Shown here one piece after another: positions 1 to 6,730 of a DNA stretch of 64,000 nucleotides. How positions within the stretch are numbered: position 1 is the first letter of the stretch; every line of letters starts with the position of its first letter. The position numbers and the translations under genes are program-made. The DNA comes from an uncultured bacterium (GTDB lineage: Bacteria > Vulcanimicrobiota > Xenobia > Xenobiales > Xenobiaceae), in NCBI GenBank assembly GCA_934644775.1, contig CAKUDB010000013.1, positions 1 through 64,000 on the forward strand. The letters run 5' to 3'. Under the pieces are notes generated by a model that was given only the letters and a program-made list of their open reading frames with translations, did not search any database and was not told the DNA's origin.

Positions 1-588
1 TAAATTTTTATTTATCGCTTTATTGATAGCAATTTTTTTATCTAAGGCCGAAAGTACACTGGCTACCTTATCCTGTACATCTCTTGGAGGTACTGGTACA
101 GTCATAGCTCTAAAGTTAGTCTTATTAAACTTAGGCTGAGCGCTACCTGTAACTAAGGTTAGTAACATAGACTGGCCTATGCTACTCTTTAGCCAAAAGT
201 AGTAGAAGTCATTATTTCCACGGAATTTTACAGTAATAGCATTTGGCCCCAGGCTCATTTTATAAGGAAGTTTAGGGCATAAAAAAACCGTGCCAACATT
301 GGCACCGACATTAGCTATAATGATCTCTCCACCGTGCAGCTGACTTTTTTTCAGGAAATTATAGGCATGTTCATCAATAAACACAAAATTCCCACGAAAA
401 TCATTATTATAATCAGAGAGCCTAACTAATACAGCAAAATCTTCATTTTCTTTATATACAACATTTTCTGCTAAAGATGCGAAACTTCCATTCGCAACAT
501 AATCCGTAACGACATCAGCTACTTGATCAACGGTTTTTACGTCCCAATTTTCAGGAATTTTGCCAAATTTGGTTTGTTTATATTTCAT
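1..588 (-). CDS. hsdS: Type I restriction-modification specificity subunit HsdS (3' part cut by window edge)
   Basis: This frame is open from the ATG at 588 to the window edge, giving 196 visible residues. It overlaps the end of hsdM by 11 bases, as is usual for hsdM-hsdS. The start reads MKYKQTKFGKIPENW, a typical HsdS opening ('fGkIPenW'). Near the edge comes LDKKIAINKAINKNL, the central conserved spacer helix that follows the first target-recognition domain. The visible part is therefore the N-terminal recognition domain plus the start of the coiled spacer. HsdS sets the DNA target of the HsdM/HsdR complex. The second recognition domain and hsdR, if present, lie outside the window. No frameshift is seen in the visible part. 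Confidence 0.9.
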   Translation of the reverse strand, partial: MKYKQTKFGKIPENWDVKTVDQVADVVTDYVANGSFASLAENVVYKENEDFAVLVRLSDYNNDFRGNFVFIDEHAYNFLKKSQLHGGEIIIANVGANVGTVFLCPKLPYKMSLGPNAITVKFRGNNDFYYFWLKSSIGQSMLLTLVTGSAQPKFNKTNFRAMTVPVPPRDVQDKVASVLSALDKKIAINKAINKNL

Positions 589-2128
589 AACCGATAGCCC
601 CCAGTTTTTCTTTTATCTCTGCTTCCAATTGGTGTGACTGAGCAAAAAGTGAGCTCAGCTCTTTAGTTAAACGGGCCATCTTCTCGGCAAAGGGTTCGCC
701 GTCTTCCTCTTGTTCGGCTATACCTACATAGCGACCGGGCGTGAGAATATAATCTTGCTTAGCAATATCCTCAGTAGAAACTACAGCGCAGAAGCCGGCC
801 TCATTTTCTAACTTGCCTTCGGCAAAAGCTTTGTAAGTATCGGCCATTTTTTGAATATCAGTTTCAGTAAGCTCGGACAATTTGCGCGTAACAGCTCGGC
901 CTAATTGGCGAGCGTCAATAAAGAGCGTCTTGCCTTTTTGCTTTTTATCTTTAGCTAAAAACCACAAACAAGCCGGAATTTGGGTAGTGTAAAAAAGCTT
1001 AGCTGGCAAAGCGATAATAGCTTCTACTAAATCGGCTTTAATTATGTTGCGGCGGATCTCCCCTTCTCCACTTTCTTGAGAAGAAAGAGAACCATTGGCC
1101 ATAACGCAACCTAAGCGCCCCTCGTCGCTCAAGTGATAAATCATATGCTCAAACCAGGCAAAGTTGGCATTACCTTCAGGCGGCGTACCGTAGGTTTTAA
1201 AGCGAACGTCATCTTTTAACTTGTCCGCGTGCCAATTATCCATATTAAAAGGCGGATTGGCCATAATGAAATTAAATTTTAAGGCTTCCTTACTATCTTG
1301 GCCATCTTTAGCTTCTTGCGCAGCGTGCTTATCATCAGTAAAAGTATCGCCATATTGAATATTAGCTTCTAAACCGCGAATAGCTAAATTCATTTGGGCC
1401 ATTTTGTAAGTACCAAGATTACTCTCTTGACCATAAATAGAAATATCATCGCTCTGGCCGCCGTGCTTTTCAATAAATTTGGCCGATTGGACAAACATAC
1501 CGCCGGAGCCGCAGCAAGGATCGTAAACACGGCCGCTATAAGGTTGCAAAATTTCTACAATAGTGCGCACAATACAAGCGGGAGTATAAAATTCGCCGGC
1601 TTTTCTACCTTCGCCCTCAGCGAATTTAGCCAGACAATATTCGTAAGCTCGGCCTAAAATATCGCGTTCTTGCTTAGGATCGTGCAAAGGAAGATTGTCA
1701 AAAATTCTTACTACCTCGCCTAAGCGAGCCTTATCTAATTCGTGGCGAGCAAAATTTTTAGGCAGAATATTTTTGCCCTGGAACTTATCATTGGCATTTT
1801 CGATAGCCAGCATAGCCTCATCAATAACTTGGCCTATTTCTTCTTTATTTGCATAAGAAGCGACATATGGCCAGCGGGCTTTTTCGGGAACGATACAAAC
1901 ATTTTCCGCCAAGTATTCATCTGGCTCACTAATATCACCGCCTTCAGCTTCTATTTCAGCTTGTCTAGCTTCGTAGCGATCGGAAATATACTTTAAGAAA
2001 ATTAGGCCCAAAATGACCGTTTTATATTCGGGGGCGTCCAAATTGCCGCGCAGCTTGTTGGCAGCCTCCCAAAGTTTAGCTTCAAAGCTTTGCTCCGCCT
2101 GTTTTTTCTCTTTTTTCGCCTTGGCCAT
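578..2128 (-). CDS. hsdM: Type I restriction-modification DNA methyltransferase subunit HsdM
   Basis: N6-adenine DNA methyltransferase subunit of a type I R-M system, about 516 residues. The N-terminal helical HsdM domain (about residues 10-140) contains KLRGNLDAPEYK and FLKYISDRYE. The SAM-binding motif I is DPCCGSGGMFVQ and the catalytic motif IV is NPPFN, as in gamma-class amino-methyltransferases. The start is placed at the ATG at 2128 because AAAGGAAC lies upstream at an acceptable though long distance. An in-frame TTG at 2179 would add 17 residues without a clear ribosome binding site. hsdS follows with an 11-base overlap, so the two are translationally coupled. No internal stop is seen. 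Confidence 0.95.
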   Translation of the reverse strand: MAKAKKEKKQAEQSFEAKLWEAANKLRGNLDAPEYKTVILGLIFLKYISDRYEARQAEIEAEGGDISEPDEYLAENVCIVPEKARWPYVASYANKEEIGQVIDEAMLAIENANDKFQGKNILPKNFARHELDKARLGEVVRIFDNLPLHDPKQERDILGRAYEYCLAKFAEGEGRKAGEFYTPACIVRTIVEILQPYSGRVYDPCCGSGGMFVQSAKFIEKHGGQSDDISIYGQESNLGTYKMAQMNLAIRGLEANIQYGDTFTDDKHAAQEAKDGQDSKEALKFNFIMANPPFNMDNWHADKLKDDVRFKTYGTPPEGNANFAWFEHMIYHLSDEGRLGCVMANGSLSSQESGEGEIRRNIIKADLVEAIIALPAKLFYTTQIPACLWFLAKDKKQKGKTLFIDARQLGRAVTRKLSELTETDIQKMADTYKAFAEGKLENEAGFCAVVSTEDIAKQDYILTPGRYVGIAEQEEDGEPFAEKMARLTKELSSLFAQSHQLEAEIKEKLGAIGYEI

Positions 2129-2261
2129 AATGTTTTTGTTCCTTTTAATTTCTACTAACAGCTGGCCTTCAGCATTCAACTAGCGAACACTTTTTCCCTA
2201 GGCTAGGTTAGCTGAACTATGCTACAATATACATGTAGAAAGAATCATAAAGGAGTGCAGT

Positions 2262-2711
2262 ATGTATTCAGTTTTTGATATAGCTAACTGGTTTCTTAGC
2301 AAAGAAAGCATGACCCACAAAAAGCTGCAAAAACTTTGTTACTACGCTCAAGCTTGGCATTATACACTTTTAGACGAGCCTTTATTTAAGGATCGCATTG
2401 AAGCCTGGGTGCATGGGCCGGTTGTTCCTACGTTATATAAAAAATATTCAGACTACGGCTGGCAGGATATTCCTCGGTATAAAGGCGAGCTCCAAAAATT
2501 TAGTGCTAAAACTTTAGACGTGCTGCAAACTGTAGCCAACACATACTTAGAATTTGACGGCGATCAACTGGAAAGAATTACTCATGCTGAGCGTCCTTGG
2601 CAAGAAGTCAGGAAGGGCTTACACCCTTTAGCTACTTGCACTGGTGAAATTACTTTAAAAAGCATGAAAGAATTTTATAAAGAGCTTTTCAAAGAGGATC
2701 AGGGTGAGTAA
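2262..2711 (+). CDS. Panacea-domain (DUF4065, SocA-like) protein, putative antitoxin
   Basis: 149 residues with the features of the DUF4065/Panacea family: an N-terminal MYSVFDIANWFLSK, the KLQKLCYYAQAWH helix, and VHGPVVPTLYKKY. Panacea proteins such as SocA of Caulobacter are antitoxins or proteolysis adaptors, usually encoded beside their toxin. The start is firm: AAGGAG lies six bases before the ATG. It is divergent from hsdM with about 130 bases between the starts; that gap carries a TACAAT -10-like box and the palindrome TACATGTA at 2230-2237. No full toxin gene is adjacent. Downstream there is only a 13-codon ORF beginning at GTG 2703 inside the end of this gene. Confidence 0.8.
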   Translation: MYSVFDIANWFLSKESMTHKKLQKLCYYAQAWHYTLLDEPLFKDRIEAWVHGPVVPTLYKKYSDYGWQDIPRYKGELQKFSAKTLDVLQTVANTYLEFDGDQLERITHAERPWQEVRKGLHPLATCTGEITLKSMKEFYKELFKEDQGE

Positions 2712-2795
2712 AAAGTTTAAAGTTACCAAACCTCAAAAAACATAACCTGACTAACAGTGAAGGCTACGGAAAAATAAAGAAATTTAAAGCCCCTG

Positions 2796-3638
2796 TTATT
2801 TCAAAATTTTATACATAACCACAGAAAAAATAAGCGCAGCCCAAGCGCCGAGTACCCAGCCTATGTTGCTTTCATTAACTTTGTAAGCTAAATCTTTCCT
2901 TTCACCATTAACAACAATAGTAGGCTTATCTTTGGCAGCAAATAAAAGCTGTCCATCTTCGCCAATAGCGCAAACTTTAACTTGACCTTGGCCTACTTGA
3001 GCTAAAAAACTAACTGGCGTATTTTGTTTAACTACATAAATAGCGTAGCGCTCATTGTCTTCATAATCGCCACGCCGCTCAGGATAGAAGAAGTTGCCAT
3101 TGGCAAAATCGATTTTTTGGTTTACTTCCTTAAAATCGGCGGCCAGTTCTTTAAGATTTCTAACTTCTTCCCATTTATCTATTTGGCAATAACTTATATC
3201 TAAAGGTACTTTACCATAAATATAAGCTTGCTTAGTTTTATGTAACCAACTTTCGCCTACTTTGTCCCAGCTATAAAACCTGTCTTCATAACTATCAGTT
3301 TCTGAGTTATATTCTTCGTGAGCTTGGTACTCTTCGTGCTTATAGTAAATAGCTACTTGAGGATTAGCCAAAAGATGGAGAGGATCGTTGGCCGCCTGAC
3401 CGCTAATAGGCGCTTTCATTACAACATAAAGTGCAGGCTGCTCTTGCAAAGCTTTGTCTAGTTCAGCTCGACTATTAATTTGCGGCAGCTTAGCCACAAA
3501 TTCTTCTTGATGGCTTTGCTCTTTACAACAATAAACAGTGAAAGCCACAACTGCACAAAAAGACAAAAAACCGATTATAGGCCAAAACTTATCGGCCAAT
3601 TTTTCTTGTAATTCTTTAAGCAGCATAATTTTTACCAA
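2796..3638 (-). CDS. Two-helix membrane protein of unknown function, possibly GIDE-like
   Basis: 280 residues. One membrane helix lies near the N-terminus (about residues 18-38, WPIIGFLSFCAVVAFTVYCC) and one at the extreme C-terminus (WVLGAWAALIFSVVMYKIL). About 220 soluble residues lie between them. The pattern helix - 'APISG...DPL...YYKHEEYQ...W..V...' - helix recalls GIDE/MULAN-type bacterial membrane proteins, but I cannot confirm homology by eye. An alternative start is the Met at residue 5. A TATAAT box sits at 3667-3662 on this strand, just upstream. The gene stands alone between the Panacea gene (convergent) and tRNA-Tyr. Confidence 0.65.
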   Translation of the reverse strand: MVKIMLLKELQEKLADKFWPIIGFLSFCAVVAFTVYCCKEQSHQEEFVAKLPQINSRAELDKALQEQPALYVVMKAPISGQAANDPLHLLANPQVAIYYKHEEYQAHEEYNSETDSYEDRFYSWDKVGESWLHKTKQAYIYGKVPLDISYCQIDKWEEVRNLKELAADFKEVNQKIDFANGNFFYPERRGDYEDNERYAIYVVKQNTPVSFLAQVGQGQVKVCAIGEDGQLLFAAKDKPTIVVNGERKDLAYKVNESNIGWVLGAWAALIFSVVMYKILK

Positions 3639-3698
3639 GCCTTATTTATTATCATTTTTATTATAACCTAAAATAGTAGCTAAAAGTTAATAACTTGG

Positions 3699-3776
3699 TT
3701 ATTTGCCTTCGTCTGCTAAATCGGCTAATTCGCGCACTTGGTCGGTTTTGCAACCAACCATAATGAGCAAATTGTT
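3699..3776 (-). pseudogene. Possible C-terminal or lipoprotein gene fragment
   Basis: A 20-codon frame from ATG 3761 to TAA 3699, open for five more codons upstream before a TGA, reads like real coding sequence. It contains LLIMVGC, which resembles a lipobox, followed by a short charged tail ending ADEGK. No full gene is present. The upstream part may have been replaced by the hairpin at 3813-3835. A remnant of a small lipoprotein gene is a guess. Confidence 0.2.
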
Positions 3777-3788
3777 GCTTCAAGAGAT

Positions 3789-3835
3789 TTCTCTCACCGA
3801 AACCGGATCTAATTCTCTCACCACTGGTGAGAGAA
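3789..3835. repeat. Perfect inverted repeat with a third copy of one arm
   Basis: TTCTCTCACC at 3813-3822 pairs with GGTGAGAGAA at 3826-3835 around a 3-base loop. A further direct copy of TTCTCTCACC occurs at 3789-3798. There is no T-tract, so it is not an obvious terminator. It lies just downstream of tRNA-Tyr in the direction of tRNA transcription. Its role is unknown. Confidence 0.6.
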
Positions 3836-3912
3836 ATTACTTTAAGTTCAAGTACGCCATAAACAAAAAAATCCGGGCTAGCTCTTGCCAACTCGGACTT
3901 TCTTCTCTTATA

Positions 3913-3999
3913 TGGTGGGCACGAAAGGATTCGAACCTCTGTAGCGCGTCGCGCGTCAGATTTACAGTCTGATGCAATTGTCCACTCTGCCACGTACCC
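3913..3999 (-). tRNA. tRNA-Tyr (anticodon GTA)
   Basis: 87 nt including an encoded CCA end. The acceptor stem GGGTACG pairs with CGTGCCC, with discriminator A. The anticodon loop is CTGTAAA, so the anticodon is GTA. The long variable arm (GCGC...GCGC) marks a class II tRNA, as expected for bacterial tRNA-Tyr. The T-arm has GGTTCGAATCC. A strong promoter lies just upstream. Confidence 0.97.
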
Positions 4000-4011
4000 G
4001 TAACGTGAAAT

Positions 4012-4040
4012 ATATTACACAAAGTAAGCTCGGCTGTCAA
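4012..4040 (-). promoter_or_regulatory. Sigma-70-type promoter of tRNA-Tyr
   Basis: The -35 box TTGACA is at 4040-4035 and the -10 box TAATAT at 4017-4012, with a 17-base spacer. The tRNA begins 12 bases after the -10 box. Confidence 0.85.
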
Positions 4041-4095
4041 TATGATACGAGCTAAAAATGCACAGATTTTTTACACAGCGCCTGAGATGCTAGAG

Positions 4096-4171
4096 TTGTA
4101 ACACAAAAAATTGCTTATAACATTATCAATGTTAAAAGCAAAAATTTAGGTTATAAAGCTAGGGCCTAACA
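4096..4171. repeat. 76-bp direct repeat, left copy, flanking the AbiE-like module
   Basis: Aligns without gaps to 5925-6000 with seven mismatches in 76 positions (about 91% identity). It contains the inverted repeat TAACATT-atc-AATGTTA at 4118-4134. It lies between the 3' end of the nucleotidyltransferase gene and the tRNA-Tyr promoter. Similarity may continue weakly for another 25 bases on the right. The -10-like TATAAT of the right copy is degraded here. Confidence 0.9.
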
Positions 4172-4260
4172 GAAAAAAAACAACTGTCGGGCGCCTTATG
4201 CTTATTAGTAAATGCAGCATAAATCGCTCAAAGTTTTTAAAACTGTGCTTTTGTCTCTCT

Positions 4261-4959
4261 TTATTCCCAGTTGTTTAAGTTGTACATCTTCAGTTTGCAT
4301 TGACTCAAGAAAATACTCAAACTCTTTTTTATCTGACTAGATACAACTACTCTGGTGCTTGGTGTCAGCAAATTAGAAAGTTTAAATGTATCATTTCTGT
4401 GTTTGCGAATATCTTTGCTGTCAATATTTTCCCCTTTGGCTTTCCTATTAGATAAGTCTAACCAAGCCTTTGCTTTAAAAATTATTAAGGAGCCAACATC
4501 TAGAACAGAAAGGCCATTAATTAAAACTTTTCCTCTATGCAGAAGTTCGTAATACTCTTCATTAAGCAAAATTGCCGATAAACTAGATAACGAATCATCA
4601 AAATGAATTGGAGCTAACACAGCATCGTTTGCTATAGATACGACATTCGTGTTTTTAGCGAATAACTCAATCATATAGGGATAGGCGTTGCTTTTGGGCT
4701 TTGAAAAGCGATAAAACTGAGGCTGATTGGTGCTTTTATTTATATGTTCATACCCAGCTTGTTTAACATATTCCCACAGACGTTCACCAAATTGTTTAGT
4801 TATAGCCTCCACTATTAGAACCAAATCTATATCTTTAGTGGCTCTAAATTCTAACCCAACATCATTCATCAATAATTCACATGCAGTACCGCCGATTATC
4901 ACATACTGCTCTTCAAAATCTAAGAACCATTCTTGAAAACTTACTAAACCTGGTACCAT
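4261..4959 (-). CDS. AbiEii-like nucleotidyltransferase, putative type IV toxin
   Basis: 232 residues. The nucleotidyltransferase signature appears as VIIGGTACELL, followed by FRATKDIDLVLIV, which carries the paired acidic residues of the DNA polymerase beta superfamily. Further matches to AbiEii-like proteins are KAKAWLDLSNRK and the lysine-rich C-terminal region. AbiEii toxins transfer nucleotides to cellular targets such as tRNA and are held in check by AbiEi. The start ATG at 4959 is preceded by GAGGTG, placed across the stop of the upstream gene, so the pair is translationally coupled with only four bases between the genes. The family is clear; the substrate is unknown. Confidence 0.75.
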   Translation of the reverse strand: MVPGLVSFQEWFLDFEEQYVIIGGTACELLMNDVGLEFRATKDIDLVLIVEAITKQFGERLWEYVKQAGYEHINKSTNQPQFYRFSKPKSNAYPYMIELFAKNTNVVSIANDAVLAPIHFDDSLSSLSAILLNEEYYELLHRGKVLINGLSVLDVGSLIIFKAKAWLDLSNRKAKGENIDSKDIRKHRNDTFKLSNLLTPSTRVVVSSQIKKSLSIFLSQCKLKMYNLNNWE

Positions 4960-4963
4960 TTTT

Positions 4964-5914
4964 TCACCTCAAAGTTCTATACAGCAGATCTTCCACAGCA
5001 CTTTGTATACGCTCATCTGATTTATTTTCTAAAGACATAGCCAAAGAAATAATATCCACAATTCCATTATGAGCAAAAGTTAGTGGATTGTATTTCCATA
5101 TCTCAATTTCACTTTGTTGACTATCATCTACTAATTCTTCTGTAAATTTTTTAGTCTTAATACTTGGCCAAACAGCGTAACATTTAGTCTCCGGACTATT
5201 AATCATAGTATATTTAGCCAAAGCGGAAAGACCTGATAGTGGCTGATGAGCTAGCCCTACCTCATCCCACACATAAATATTTTTTCTCACCGGAGAGCTC
5301 AAAAAGCGCTTCATTTTATCGAATAGCTCTGCTTTTTTACTATAGAGCTCACTACCTATTAACTTACTAACACCGCGCTTGTGGCTATAAAAAAGGCCAG
5401 TTTGTTCCAATTGTTTGGCGGCACGACTGGCAGTCATGGCAGAAAAGCCAATTTGTTTAGCAACTGCACTCAAAAGTAATTCTTGCGAAGTACCATACAT
5501 GTAACTAAGAAAAAGCATTTGGGCAGCCGGTTGAACTTTGTTAACAACTTTACTTTCTGCAATAAATTTATTTTGCAAGGCAACACCAAGAAAAGGCAAA
5601 TAGATCTGCTTTTCAGGGATGACAAAAGGTATTCTGTCTTTTAAAAAACTTTGCACATGCCATCTAGTAAGCATTTTACTGATTACTACTACAGGCAAAG
5701 GCTCAAGTGATTGAATTTTGGCTATTTTTTTCTTTATAGAATTAGGCCGTTCTAGCTCTTCTGCTGAATTTGGATATAAAAATATAGACTTTAATCCTTC
5801 GATAGAAGCCAATTCGCAACTATAAAAATCCGATATAAAATAAGGCAGCTCTTTTTCGTGCGACCAGAGCTCACATTTTACTTTAGTTCCCAGCAAACGC
5901 GTAATACAATCCAT
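4964..5914 (-). CDS. AbiEi-like winged-helix antitoxin/regulator, first gene of the AbiE-like pair
   Basis: 316 residues. A central winged helix-turn-helix (about residues 150-190: SAVAKQIGFSAMTASRAAKQL, then GLFYSHKRG) resembles MarR/AbiEi DNA-binding domains. The rest is an alpha/beta domain typical of AbiEi-like partners of nucleotidyltransferases. It precedes the nucleotidyltransferase gene by four bases. Its promoter lies inside the right 76-bp repeat: TATAAT at 5929-5924 ends only nine bases before the ATG, so the transcript may be leaderless. An inverted repeat (5947-5963) upstream of the -10 box is a plausible autoregulatory operator. Assignment rests on the domain plan and gene pairing. 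Confidence 0.65.
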   Translation of the reverse strand: MDCITRLLGTKVKCELWSHEKELPYFISDFYSCELASIEGLKSIFLYPNSAEELERPNSIKKKIAKIQSLEPLPVVVISKMLTRWHVQSFLKDRIPFVIPEKQIYLPFLGVALQNKFIAESKVVNKVQPAAQMLFLSYMYGTSQELLLSAVAKQIGFSAMTASRAAKQLEQTGLFYSHKRGVSKLIGSELYSKKAELFDKMKRFLSSPVRKNIYVWDEVGLAHQPLSGLSALAKYTMINSPETKCYAVWPSIKTKKFTEELVDDSQQSEIEIWKYNPLTFAHNGIVDIISLAMSLENKSDERIQSAVEDLLYRTLR

Positions 5915-5924
5915 AGCGTGCTAA

Positions 5925-6000
5925 TTATAACATAAAAAATTACCTATAACATTGGCAATGTTAAAAGCAAAAATTTAGGTTATAAAGCTAGAGCCTAACA
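5925..6000. repeat. 76-bp direct repeat, right copy, carrying the AbiE-like promoter/operator
   Basis: Partner of 4096-4171. It holds the inverted repeat TAACATT-ggc-AATGTTA at 5947-5963 and, on the minus strand, a TATAAT box at 5929-5924 that should drive the AbiE-like genes. Confidence 0.9.
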
Positions 6001-6004
6001 TAAA

Positions 6005-6042
6005 AACAGCCCATCGGCGCTTTTTTAGCGAGATAGGCTGTT
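6005..6042 (-). terminator. Rho-independent terminator after yoeB
   Basis: Stem arms AACAGCC and GGCTGTT enclose a GC-rich inner part (AGCG/CGCT). On the minus strand the hairpin is followed by T residues. It lies eight bases after the yoeB stop and closely resembles the hairpin at 6652-6684. Confidence 0.7.
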
Positions 6043-6049
6043 TTATATA

Positions 6050-6313
6050 TTATCGTTCGTAATACGACCACAAGGAAAGAATTTTTATAACCCCTTCCGG
6101 TTCGTATACTTCATACACTAACCTATGTTTAATATTTATCCTCCGAGAATACAGTCCAGATAAACTACCAAGTAACTTTTCGTATGGTGGTGGTATTTGA
6201 TATGGATTATTTTTTATCACTTCTATTAAAGCTTTAGCATTCTTATCTAAACGCGCCGCTTTTAAATTCGCAACATCTTTGAGAGCGGTCTTAGTAAAAA
6301 TTACTCTAAACAT
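6050..6313 (-). CDS. yoeB: YoeB/Txe-type mRNA interferase toxin
   Basis: 87 residues from the ATG at 6313, which overlaps the antitoxin stop by one base; upstream TTG/GTG starts would add two residues. The YoeB signature is plain: PPPYEKLLGSLSGLYSRRIN, then HRLVYEV and a C-terminal WSYYER. The catalytic positions of YoeB (central Glu/Arg and the terminal His/Tyr pair) correspond to YEKL, SRRIN and SYY. YoeB cleaves mRNA in the ribosomal A site. The toxin is encoded second, after its antitoxin, in the standard order. The terminator is at 6005-6042. Confidence 0.9.
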   Translation of the reverse strand: MFRVIFTKTALKDVANLKAARLDKNAKALIEVIKNNPYQIPPPYEKLLGSLSGLYSRRINIKHRLVYEVYEPEGVIKILSLWSYYER

Positions 6314-6561
6314 CACCAATCAACTAAATTTTCGTCAACACAATCTTCAAGCGGAGTATTCATTCCATCTATTAATTTTTCTCTCATCCCAGGTATGGAT
6401 ACTAAATAAAGTGTTTCCATTAGATTATCATAGTCTGAGCGGCTCAAAAGAACGGCTTCACCATCTTTAGTTGATATAGACACCGGCTCATTATATTTAA
6501 TGGTCTGCGCAAGAATATTATAAATATCTTTTCTAAAAGCTGTGGCATTCGTATTTAGCAT
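6313..6561 (-). CDS. yefM: YefM/Phd-family antitoxin
   Basis: 82 residues. The N-terminal Phd/YefM DNA-binding fold is seen in NATAFRKDIYNILAQTIKYNEPVSIST and EAVLLSRSDYDNLMETLYL. The acidic C-terminal tail (PLEDCVDENLVDW) is the toxin-binding part. Its stop codon overlaps the toxin start, which couples translation. Upstream, two GTAC-centred palindromes 12 bp apart form a likely autoregulatory operator. Confidence 0.9.
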   Translation of the reverse strand: MLNTNATAFRKDIYNILAQTIKYNEPVSISTKDGEAVLLSRSDYDNLMETLYLVSIPGMREKLIDGMNTPLEDCVDENLVDW

Positions 6562-6586
6562 GACTCATCACCTCAGCAAAACAATA

Positions 6587-6606
6587 ACGTACTTTTTTAC
6601 GTACGT
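6587..6606 (-). promoter_or_regulatory. Candidate YefM operator (paired GTAC palindromes)
   Basis: GTAC cores lie at 6589-6592 and 6601-6604, giving a centre-to-centre distance of 12 bp. Each is flanked by further palindromic bases (ACGTACG and CGTAC). They lie just upstream of yefM. E. coli YefM-YoeB uses a pair of TGTACA palindromes with the same kind of spacing. Confidence 0.6.
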
Positions 6607-6651
6607 CAACTGTCTTTACCAATTGCTGTTCCTCTCATGGCAAAAACAAAA

Positions 6652-6684
6652 CAGCCCGTCTGCGCTTTTTAGCGAGACGGGCTG
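6652..6684 (-). terminator. Rho-independent terminator after the aminotransferase gene
   Basis: CAGCCCGTCT (6652-6661) pairs with AGACGGGCTG (6675-6684), with an inner GCG/CGC. On the minus strand it is followed by TTTTGTTTTT. It ends transcription of the gene at 6731-8068. Confidence 0.85.
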
Positions 6685-6730
6685 CGGCTAGTTTGTCGGC
6701 CCTACAAGTGGCGACAACGTTGTACCTATT

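Noticed and set aside
3661..4040. Three ORFs on both strands over the tRNA-Tyr locus
   Set aside because: They run through the tRNA and its promoter, and none has a ribosome binding site or protein-like composition. They are chance frames.
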